Assembly: GCA_023362775.1 (NCBI GenBank)
Contig: JALMGJ010000006.1
Span: forward strand, 4,046,001 to 4,110,000
Direction of reading: 5' to 3'
DNA: 64,000 nt
Source of the DNA: Charina bottae
Taxonomy: Eukaryota > Chordata > Lepidosauria > Squamata > Charinaidae
Every line of letters starts with the position of its first letter. Position 1 is the first letter of the stretch. Below, piece after piece: positions 26,401 through 38,400 of the stretch. The translations under genes were made by a program, and so were the position numbers. Below the pieces are notes generated by a model. That model had not been told where the DNA came from, did no database searches, and saw only the letters and a program-made list of their open reading frames with translations.

Positions 26401-28382
26401 AAGTGAACCACATGGTTGTTAAGCAAATCACGCAGTTCCCCATTGATTTTGCTTGCCAGAAGCTGGCTGGGAAGGTTGAAAATGGCGATCATGTGACCAT
26501 GGGACGCTGTGATGGTTATAAATGTGAACCGGTTGCCAGGCGCCCAAATTGTGATCACGTGATCGTGGGGATGCTGTGATGGCCGTAAGTGTGGGGACTG
26601 GTTGTAAGTCGTTTCCCCCAGCACCGTTGTAAGTCCGAACCATCACTAAACGAATGGTTGTTAAGCGAGGACTACCTGTGTTGGGTTTACACCTTTATCT
26701 AGAAGACTTAAAAGGTCTTCTGCTTCCTCCATCAAGGAGAAGACCCAACAGCAAGTGGAGCTAGCGTGGTACTTAACTCAGCTTTAAGTAGTTTAATCTA
26801 CTAGTATGCCTCTAGTTAAAAGAAGACACTGCAAGAATCCAAGCCCTTTTTTCAGATGCCGCCGCGAGGCCTCCACGTCTCCCCACCTTTGCCGCATCTT
26901 CTCTCAGCGTTCCTGTGGAGAGCATGGTGTCAGCTACAAAAGAAAGGGTGCTCTTTGTTCCTGCCCCGCTGCCTGTGAAGTTCAGACCCCGGATGGCAAC
27001 CAGAACGTCCTCCACGTCGGCATCATCTGCCAAGTCAATGCTGATCCTGGTAGGAACACAAGTCAGTCCGTAGATAAAGGGATATTAATTATTTCATTCA
27101 CCAATTAATCCTCATGGCTGGCTTTGCCAAGAATATGCACTATACAGAAATGAAGAAGAGAATCAAGAAAGGTCAATCAATTAACTGCTTTTAATTTGAT
27201 CCGTTGTGGCCCCTAGTTACACACGTAGACAATTCATCTATTATACCCTGGTCAATGTTCTTCTGCAACATTTCTGGGGACAGATATTTCATTTTTGGAA
27301 TTGCCATTTGGACTTCTTCCTGAGTGAAGTAAAGGTAAAGGTACCCCCTCCGACTCTAGGGGCCGGTGCTCATCTCCGTTTGTTAGCCAAAGAGCCAGCG
27401 TTGTCCGAAGACGCTTCCACGGTCATGTGGCCGCATGACACGCGCGGAACGCTGTTACCTACCCACCGAAGTGGTACCTATTAATCTACTTGCATTTGCA
27501 TGCTTTCGAATTGCTAGGTTGGCAAGAGCTGGAGCTAGTGCGGGAGCTCACTCCGCACGCAGGGCTAGGGATTCGAACCTCCGAACTTGCAATCTTCCGA
27601 TCAACAAGCCTGGCGTCTTACCCGCTGAGCCACCACGCCCCTCTTCCTGAGTGAGCTTATGTTTAAAAGATGGTTCCTAATCAAGTACCTTTCGGTTAGC
27701 CAGCTTGGAGAAGGCCCCCACTTGCGTAGTCATTCTGTGTTCATTGCCCATCACTGCTTTTTATATATTCAATCTTTGGGTGTGTGCCCTGAGCAGTTAG
27801 GGGGCGTGGTGGCTCAGCGGGTAAGACGCCAGGCTTGTCGATCAGAAGGTCGCAAGTTCGGAGGTTCGAATCCCTAGCCCCGCGTGACGGAGGGAGCTCC
27901 CGCACTAGCCCCAGCTCTTGCCAACCTAGCAATTCGAAAGCATGCAAATGCAAGTAGATGAATGGGTACCACTTCGGTGGGTAGGTAACAGCGTTCCGCG
28001 CGTGTCATGCAGCCACATGACCGTGGAAGCGTCTTCGGACAACGCTGACTCTTCGGCTAACAAACGGAGATGAGCACCGGCCCCTAGAGTCGGACACGAC
28101 TGCACAAATGTGCGGGGGGAACCTTTACCTTTACCTGAGCAGTTAGAATTTTTATAATCATTCTGTGAGATGTAATCTGGTGGACCAATAATAAGAGAAG
28201 TCCTCTCTCCCTGCGGTGAAACTTAGAGGCAATAGCTACCCTTAAACATCTCTTAGGGAAGGGGTGAATATCACTGGTCCTGCAGATATTGTTGAACTAC
28301 AGTTCCCAGCATCCTTCACTTTGGGCCATTTTGGTGTGGCTGAGGGTAACTGCAGATGATGATGATGATGAACGCTTATGGG

Positions 28383-28416
<34 letters not shown>

Positions 28417-31400
28417 TTATGGAAAAAGAAATCTGCTATTATACCAATCATGATTGGAGCCCTTGGAGCAATACCTCAAGGACTCCCTCAATATTTGGAA
28501 ATTTTGAATTTATCAGACCTGAACCCCCTAATTTTGCAAAAAAAATACCCTGCTTGGAACTGCCTATATCCTCAGACACTACCTTAACAATTCTTAGGTC
28601 CTTGGTTAGGACTTGAATGATTAAATTTTCACCAGTCTTTGACTGTGAATCTAATTGTAGATTACCCAAATAATAATAACAATTACAATAATAATAATTT
28701 ATTAAATTCATATGCCGCCCGACTCCCAGCAACTCTGGAACGTTCCCCATCCCTGCCCTCTCAGTGCTGTTGTATGGCAGCAATAGGAAGGACACACACC
28801 ACTGCCTATCAGATAATAAATGTAATTTCATATTTGCATGGTAGAGGTAGTCCTCACTTAACAACCATTCGTTTAGTGATGGTTTGGACTTAAGATTGTG
28901 CTGAAAAAACACACTTACAACTGGTCCTCACAGTTACGACCATCACAGTGTCCCCATGGTCACGTGATCATGGTTTGGGCGCTTGGCAACCAGTTGGCAT
29001 TTATGACCTTCGTAGCATCCCATGGTCACATGATCGCCATTTTCAACCTCGGCCAGCTTCTGGCAAGCAAAATCAATGGGGAACCACATGATTCACTTAA
29101 CGACCACGTGGTTCGCTTAACGCCCGTGGTGATTTGCTTAACGATTGCCACAAAAAAGGTCATAAAATTGGGTTGGATTCGCTTAATGAGCGCTTCGCTT
29201 AGCAACCAAAATGCCAGTCCCAATTGTGGTCGTTAAGCGAGGACTACCTGTAGCTATAAAGCTACATCAGATACTGCCCACCACTGCATTTTGCCATTAA
29301 AGACTACAGGATGCTAAATATCACTGCATGTTTGCAAAGCCTTGGTTCAATTCCTGATTCTTTCTGGTAACAAAGGTAAGACCTCAGTCTAAAATACTGG
29401 GGTTAACCCTATGTTAACCCTAACCCTAACCCTAACACTGAATTGGATGGTCACATATTCTAACTTGACACAGCTTTTAATCTGGTATAACTTGGCAGAA
29501 GGCAACTTCCTATGTCAGACATCCAATGCAGATACCAAAAGTATGTCATATAGGTGATGAGAAAGATGAGATAGTTGGAGAACCAATTCATCTCGCTTCT
29601 GTATAACCATGTCTACCTGAGCCCATGGAATAAAGAATTGGACTAGATCATCTTAGTAAAGGTAAAGGTAAAGGTTTCCCCTGCACAGTCGTGTCCGACT
29701 CTAGGGGCCGGTGCTCAGCTCTGTTTGTTAGCCGAAGAGCCAGCGTTGTCCGAAGAGGCTTCCGCGGTCATGTGGCCGGCATGACGCGCACGGAACACTG
29801 TTACCTTCCCACCGAAGTGGTACCCATTCATCTACTTGCATTTGCATGCTTTCGAATTGCTAGGTTGGCAAGAGCTGGGGCGAGTGCGGGAGCTCACTCC
29901 GTCACGCGGCGCTCGGGTCTCGAACCTCTGAACTTGCGATCTTCTGATCGACAAGCCTGGTGTCTTACCCGCTTGGTCTTCTTAATTTCTATTCTGAAGC
30001 ACAAGACTTCAATCAGGTTTTTAAAAAGGTTAGTCAGGACTGGTTACATTGGGAATGAGGGATGGGGTCTTCTGGATATACTGTAGGTTTGGAAGATCTG
30101 AAAGCAAACTTCAGAAGCAACCCAGACTCTGGAAGGAGGTGGTTCTCTTGACGTTCTGGTTACCCACCTTGGTTCATCTCCAGAGTGTATTACACCCAGG
30201 CGAATGCCAGCCTTTCCCACGACTCCATTTTCAAATGTCCGGATGACACCGTAGATGAAGTCTTTGATCAACTCGAAGTTGTTTTCCCCTGTACTCCAGG
30301 ACTCGTCCACCAGGAACAAAATGTCCACCTTCTCCGCAGTGCCACAGGCTGAGGAATGAAAACAGGATCATGGGTGGGAGGCCTATTCTGCCCAGCAGAA
30401 TAACTTTGTTTTCTGGGGAAATCTCTCACCATCAGAATAGAAGATGATCTGGATAGACTAGATCTTCTGGGTGGTGGTTTGTTCCTAATAGCGGCCATGC
30501 AGATGCCGCTTAGATGCCCACAAGTTTGGAAGAACCAGATCTACTGAGGCTCATTTCCCAAAATCACCAAGTCCATCTCATCCATCAGGTGACTTTCTCA
30601 CTCTCCAGAAATTGGCAGTTAGTGAAATGTTGTCTATGACTTAACCAGTTGAGTGGCCATTGTTAGATCCTCTATTTGCACATTCCATACATTAAAATCT
30701 GCATTGGGCGAAGTCATTTTTCCTTGTATCTGGCATGAATTTCCTGCCAATCTTTTCCACTGGCTGTCCCAAAGTTCTAGTATTTTAAAGGGGGAAAAGG
30801 GGTTTTCTCCATTTTTCCCTATAGAAGAACAAATGATCATGCCCCCTTACTTATCCATGTCTCTAAAGTCAATTTTTTTCTTTCTCAAGTCCTCCCAGCC
30901 TTCTTTTTACACTGCATTTTGCACTTCTGTCCTACCTTTTTTGTGACTCAGTAGCTCGTGTATCACCATTTAAAGAACGGCTGGGCCGGGACACACATTT
31001 TTTGCCTTCGTGGCCATATTCACACAATGTGCTTAAATTCGTTACTGAATTAACCTGTTTTTTTGGTCGGCCCAATACACCCAACTCAAATGGTTTGGGT
31101 CCAGATGACACTCTAAGCCCCCCAAAGTCTAATCAAGGTTGAAACTCACCTAGCTTAGAATGTTAGGCAAATGGGGCCACTGTTTTAACAGTGTCACATG
31201 AACTCAGCCCATGTGTAGTACACTTCCATAGAGAACCCCGAGTTGCATGTGGTTGGCGAGACTTTCTTGATCCCACCTTCCCAGCAAGCCAAAAACCAAC
31301 CACCAACCCAAGATAACATTAGCACCAGCTAGGAGCAATAAGACTGGCCCCGAATTCCTGGGCTGTACCATCCCAGGCTGCAAATAGATTCCTATCTAAG

Positions 31401-34400
31401 TTCCTCCACCCTTTTGTTTTTTGCCTTTAAAGAAACTCACTCTTAGAAAGCTAGTTCATCAGGAAATGGATCTAGCATTGCTCCCCCCTTGATATGCTAG
31501 CTTTCCGCCTGCAAGGAGTTTGTATTGTATATTATTTTGGCATGGAAAATCATTCTACCTTGACTATCTGAAATACAGCCCAGAGACAGGTGTGGGCCAT
31601 CGGTGTGAGGATTCAGGCGATGTCCAGTTTGGTTACAAACCTTCCCAACTTGGATTCTTCTCTTCCCCCCACCCCCTACTTTTCTTCGGCATCTTATGGG
31701 AAACTTTCCTAGAGCTTGTTTGGAACTCAGCTTTGTTCTTGCTGATTTATCTGCTCCGCTGCTGTTCTTCAGAATCTCCCTGCCAGAGCTGGGCAATGAG
31801 TGGGCAATTAAGGCTGGGCAGCAATAGCCCACCGGAGACCCTTGGAATTTATCTAGTGCTAAATACTATTTTGGAGCTGGCTGGCAAGGAGGCGGCCAGA
31901 TGTTACCAACACTCACTTCTCCCCACGATTCCTGCTAGCAGGGGCGAGCACGAGGGGAAGAAGAGACCTTGCTTAGCAAACTGGCACAATCTTGGAATTA
32001 GCTAATTCTAATTAGCACAAGCCAACATGTTTTCCTGCATTTTTCCCTCTTAGCTCTCCTGTAACTCAATTAAAAGAATTTGCTTTGGAAAACACTTTCA
32101 AGAGAGAAAGGATTGGAGCAAGATGTCCCTGCATTTATTCGGTACTGAAGTAGCCGAGGATCTGTGTGTGTGCGCGCACGCGCGCTCATACGTGCAAGAC
32201 TTGCCTTTCCTTGCACTATAATCTGTGCATCTTCCTGGCTTCCTTTACATTCTACAAGAAACCGAAACCATAATCCTACGGTATTAAGTCTTTTTAGCAG
32301 GAGGAAGAGTGAAAACAAGGGCGGCTTCAGAAGCTTTACAGAAAACATCATAAGCCAGCCGTCTCCAGCCAGAAGCTAAATTCACATATCAATGAGAGAA
32401 ATTGGAAAGAAATTCCAAAGCGCACTGGGAATGGGAGAGAAAAACAGGAATCTCTTTCATGGGATCAGAACACTGTGAAACTGTAAGGCCAATCGCAACA
32501 GCTTTCCTTCCGATAGGAGCTGATGCAGTTGGCAGAGCTGGAGAAGGGCATGGACACTTCTCAAAGATTCCCATGTGGTTCTTTACTCCCACTATTTGTG
32601 GGGGAAAAAATATTTTCAGAGAAAGGCATGTAGATGTGTGTATCTTGGAGAAAATATGAGCAAATAGTATGTAGTAAAAGGAGCTTTTTGTGCAGTCCCC
32701 CCCCCCCCGCCCCAAAAAAGCAATTTAATATGAAAAGAAAGCAGAGTGGACTTACAGGTAAATAAAAGCAATCTAGCAACAGACTAATTTCTAAAAGCAA
32801 CACTCATTCAGCTAATACAGTGTTTCTCAATCTTGGCAACTCAAAGATGTGTGGACTTCAACTCCCAGAATTCCCCAGCCAGAATGGGTTGACTTCAACT
32901 CCCAGAATTCTCTAGCCAGCATGCTAGCTGAGGAATTCTGGGAGTTGAAGTCCATACATCTTAGAGTTGCCAAGGTTGAGAAACACTGAGCTAATATTTA
33001 CCCCGTTTCGAGAAAAAGGTTGCCTCCCAAACTGGTTTTTTTTTAAATTATTATTAGAAAAAAGGAAACCACCTACTCCATAGGTTAGTTTTAATTAAGG
33101 AAATGAGATAGGATGAGGTGCTAAATATTCTTCACCTCGCTGAACTGATTCCTCTCCCATTACTACTATTTGAAAAAAGGATCTCACATCTCCATCTTAA
33201 CAAGAAGTTTGGCCTTAATTGCAAATCCTAAGCCATATGTCTTCTTTATTTAAGTTCAGTGTCTTCCCCCCCCCCCCCCAGCACTGTACTGAATTTTTGA
33301 CTGATGCAACTTGCACTGGCAGAGAGTTATCTTCTTGAAAGCCTGGGATAAGAACGTGGATAAAATATAAAAGGCGGCAAATGCAAGGTCTTGCGTTCAA
33401 GAAGAGACAGAGGACAGCAGAGCCTCTGAAAAAGTCTAATATATCAATTAAGAGCTAAGAGGTGAAACTGAGGTTGTAAAGCTGAGAAGACTGCTGGAAG
33501 ACATGCAGGGAGATGCTCTTCCTTTCCTTGATCTTGTTCTAAAGATGCGCAAATCATAGATCCATAATGTTGAAGGGAACGCAGAGGTCATCCAGCTCCG
33601 ATCAGTGATGGTCGGCAACAGCATTCCGGGGGGGGGGGGGACTACAGGAAGGAGGTTTCTAGTTTATTCATTCATTTGTTTATCTATTAGAGCAGAGCTT
33701 TCCAAACTGTGTGTCGCGACACGTTAGTGTGTCGGCTGCAGTGTCTGGGTGTGTCACCGCAGCTGCTGCTGCCTCCGAGCCCTGCCAGGATTCTGCGCAG
33801 GTCCTAGTGCCTGCCTTGTGCCTTGCTGTCTCCAAACCTGCTGTGATTCCATGCAGGTCCTAGTGCCTGCCTTGTGCCTTGCTGTCTCCAAACCTGCTGT
33901 GATTCCACGCAGGTCCTAGTGCCTGCCTTGTGCCCTGCTGCCTCCAAACCTGCCCTGCCAGGATTCCACACAGGTCCCAGTGCCTGCCTTGTGCCCTGCT
34001 GCCTCCAAACCTGCCCTGCCAGGATTCCGCGCAGGTCCCAGTGCCTGCCTTGTGCCCTGATGCCTCCAAACCTGCTGTGATTCCACGCAGGTCCTAGTGC
34101 CTGCCTTGTTCCCTGCTGTAAGAGTGTGTTGCAAAATGATGCCCTGCTGTAAGAGTGTGTCACGAAATGATGCATGTCTAAAAAGTGTGTCACCAGCATG
34201 AAAAGTTTGGAAAGCTCTGTATTAGAGTTATATTTTTGGCCAGCTCATGGCTATGTAAATACCAACTGTTCCTTCCTCTTAATTTCCCCTTAACAACAAC
34301 CCTGCGAGGTGGGCTGGGCTGAGAGAGAGTGACTGGCCTCTTATGTAAGTCAGCCAGCTTATGGGAGGATTCAAACTCACAGACTTCTGGTTTCAAGTGC

Positions 34401-34653
34401 AAGACCTTTGCCCCCACACTAAACTGGCTTTCAGTTCTTGCACAATGAAGTTAGATTGGTGGTCCTTGAGCATCGAAGAAGAAAACAAGTGAGTTTTTAA
34501 GTCAGGAGGGGCAAAGAAATTCTGCGTTTTTTCATACCACTTCTCATTCAGTCGGATGAGATTTGGTGTTCAAAAATGTCTTGCCGAGGAGAAGAAATTG
34601 TTGGTGAAGTACTCCTGGGTGGGATTTTGCCATTACGGGCACACACACACTTG

Positions 34654-34706
<53 letters not shown>

Positions 34707-35410
34707 GGAACTCAATACATGAAACCATAAAAACAATTATATCAATGGACATACAAATTAAACCAGAACTATACTTACTAGGCTTCTTGGACAATGAACT
34801 GGAGAAAAAACATAGAAACTTGTTACTATATATGATTTCAGATGCCAGAATAACATACGCTCAACAATGGAAGAAAGAAGAAACCCCTACAATCCAAGAC
34901 TGGATTACAAAAATTATGGACCTAGCACAGATGGCAAAACTAACAGAGATGTTAAAAGATAAGAATATGGACAAATTCAAAAATGATTGGAAACCGTTTC
35001 TGGACTATATTATAAACATACAAAAAAATAATACAATAAATATAGGATTTAATGATTAAGTAGGTAAGAAATAGAAAAGTAACAAATGTAATTTAAACAA
35101 GCAATTAAGTAACGAGACAAATGTATTAATCACAGTTAAGGAAATCGAGAACCAAACCTCTTTTTTTCCTTTTTTTTGTTTGTTTGTTTGTTTGTCTCCC
35201 CTTTCACACACTTTTCTTTCCTTTCCTTACACCCCGTTTAATTGTCTCAAGGTGTATGTAAGTTATATGTTATATGTTAAAAAATTTATACAATAAAGTA
35301 TTTTTAAACAAAAAAAAAAAAAAAAAAATATCTTGCCGAGGAGAAGAAATTGTTGGTGAAGTACTCCTGGGTGGGATTTTGCCATTACAGGCACACACAC
35401 ACTTGGTTAA

Positions 35411-35455
<45 letters not shown>

Positions 35456-38400
35456 TATAACATTTATATGCCACCTGATTCCCAGCTACTCTGGTCGGTT
35501 TACAATTGTTAGATTGTAAATTTAATGAAGAAACTCATCTTCTGGATTCTCACAATCCTCAACCTGACCTGGTTAAGCAGGTTGTGTGAATCCAGCCACT
35601 GATGCAGGTTGGTTCAGGGAGGTTTAGTGATCATCTCTCCGGTAGCCTGCAGCTTCTCTGGCTTCTCAAATTTCCATTCAGAAGGACAAGTTAAAAAAAA
35701 AGTCAAGATGCTGGCCACAAATACGTGATACATATAAATCACATAAATAAATAAAAACTTGCATATTTACTCAAAGGCCCCATAAACTTTTTTTTAAAAT
35801 CTTCCTCCACAAGTCAAATGGGTCCAGAGCTATCTCCTACCTTTTCTTTCAAGGCAGAAAAAAGAACAGGGAATTTAAGCTTGGCTATAAGAACAAGGCT
35901 TTAAGACTGGACAGAGAATCTGGAGCAATCATCCTGAATCAGGGCTACAAAATATTTAACTGTGTGTAATGTTCGTCCCCTTCATGGATCACTGCCTTGT
36001 CGTGGCGAAGGGGCTTGTGTAACTCAATGAAGTCAGGTCAAGACGGACAGGTCATGACGGAGAGTTCTGACAAAACGTGGTCCACTGGAGGAGGGAATGG
36101 CAAACCACTCCAGTATCCTTGCCAAGAAAACCCATGGACAGTATCAAAAGGCTAAAAGATATGACGCCGGAAGATGAGCCCCTCAGGTCGGAAGGTGTCC
36201 AATATGCTACTGGGGAAGAGCGGAGGGCAATTCCGAGTAGCTCCAGAAAGAGTGAAGCGGCTGGGCCAAACCCGAAAGGACGCTCAGTTGTGGATGTGTC
36301 TGGAAGTGGAAGGAAAGTCCGATGCTGTAAAGAACAATATTGCATAGGAACCTGGAATGTAAGATCTATGAATCAAGGTAAGCTGGATGTGGTCAAACAT
36401 GAGATGACAAGATTGAACATCGACATCTTGGGAATCAGTGAACTAAAATGGACAGGAATGGGCGAATTTAATTCAGGAGACCATTATATATACTACTGTG
36501 GGCAAGAATCCCTTAGAAGAAATGGAGTAGCTCTCATAGTCAGTAAAAGAGTGGGAAAGGCAGTACTGGGGTACAACCTCAAAATCGACAGAATGCTTTC
36601 AGTTCGAATCCAAGGCAAACCATTCAACATCACAGTAATCCAAGTCTATGCCCCAACCACTGATGCCGAAGAAGCTGAAGTTGACCAGTTCTATGAAGAC
36701 CTACAACACCTTCTAGAACTAACACCAAAAAAAGATGTCCTTTTCATCATAGGGGACTGGAGAGAACACGCTGGTCATAGCAAACACTCTTTTCCAACAA
36801 CACAAGAGACGACTCTACACATGGACATCACCAGATGGTCAATACCGAAATCAGATTGATTATATACTTTGCAGCCAAAGATGGAGAAGCTCTATACAAT
36901 CAGCAAAAACAAGACCTGGAGCTGACTGTGGCTCAGATCATGAGCTTCTTATCGCAAAATTTAGGCTTAAATTGAAGAACGTAGAGAAAACCACTAGACC
37001 AATCAGGTATGACCTAAATCATATCCCTTATGAATATACAGTGGAGGTGAGGAATAGATTTAAAGGATTAGACCTGGTAGACAGAGTGCCTGAAGAACTA
37101 TGGATGGAGGTTCGTAACATTGTACAGGAGGCAGCAACTAAAACCATCCCAAAGAAAAAGAAATGCAAGAAAGCAAAGTGGCTGTCTGATGAAGCTTTAC
37201 AAATAGCTGAGGAAAGAAGGGAAGCAAAAGGCAAGGGAGAAAGGGAAAGATATAAGCAACTGAATGCAGATTTCCAGAGAATAGCAAGGAGAGATAAGAA
37301 GGCCTTCTTAAATGAATAGTGCAAAGAAATCAAGGAAAACAATAGAATGGGGAAGACTAGAGATCTCTTCAAGAAAATCAGAGATATCAAGGGAACCTTT
37401 TGTGCAAAGATAAAGGACAAAAAAGGCAGGGACCTAACAGAAGCAGAAGAGATTAAGAAGAGGTGGCAAGAATACACAGAAGAACTATACAAGAAAGATC
37501 TTAATATCCCTGATAAATACGATGGTGTGGTCACTGACCTTGAGCCGGACATCCTAGAGAGTGAAGTCAAGTGGGCCTTAGGAAGCATTACTAACAACAA
37601 AGCTAGTGGAGAAGACAGTATCCCAGCTGAGCTATTTAAAACCCTAAAAGATGATGCTGTTAAAGTGCTGCACTCAATATGCCAACAAATTTGGAAAACT
37701 CAACAGTGGCCACAGGATTGGAAAAGGTCAGTTTACGTTCCAATTCCAAAGAAGGGCAATGCCAAAGAATGTTCAAACTACCATACAATTGCGCTCATTT
37801 CACATGCGGTGAGGGTGAAAGAGGAGAGTGCAAAAGCTGGCTTGAAACTCAACATTAAAAAAACCCAGATCATGGAATCTGGTCCCATCACTTCCTGGCA
37901 AATAGAAGGGGAAGAAATAGAAGCAGTGACAGATTTTATTTTCTTGGGCTCCAAGATCACCGCAGATGGTGACTGCAGCCATGAAATTAAAAGACGCTTG
38001 CTCCTTGATAGGAAAGCTATGGCAAACCTAGACAGCATATTAAAAAGCAGAGACATCACCTTGCCGACAAAGGTCCGTATAGTTAATGCTATGGTTTTTC
38101 CAGTAGTAATGTATGGCTGTGAGAGTTGGACCATAAGGAAGGCTGAGTGCCGAAGAATTGATGCTTTCGAACTGTGGTGCTGGAGAAGACTCTTGAGAGT
38201 CCCTTGGACTGCAAGGAGGTCAAACCAGTCAATCCTAAAGGAAATCAACCCTGACTGCTCATTGGAAGGACAGATACTGAAGCTGAAGCTCAAATACTTT
38301 GGCCACCTAATGCGAAGAAAGGACTCACTGGAAAAGACCCTGATGCTGGGAAAGACTGAAGGCAAAAGGAGAAGGGGACGGCAGAGGATGAGATGGTTAG

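Larger units (their letters stand above)
34579..35406. repeat. 76-bp direct repeats around an L1 fragment
   Basis: 34579-34654 and 35331-35406 (TCTTGCCGAGGAGAAGAAAT...CACACACTTGG) are identical over 76 bp except one base. Between them lie an (AAT)n run, an L1 3' piece and poly-A. Confidence 0.88.

Noticed and set aside
27800..27875. tRNA gene
   Set aside because: A and B boxes are present, but the sequence continues into the SINE body and has target duplications.
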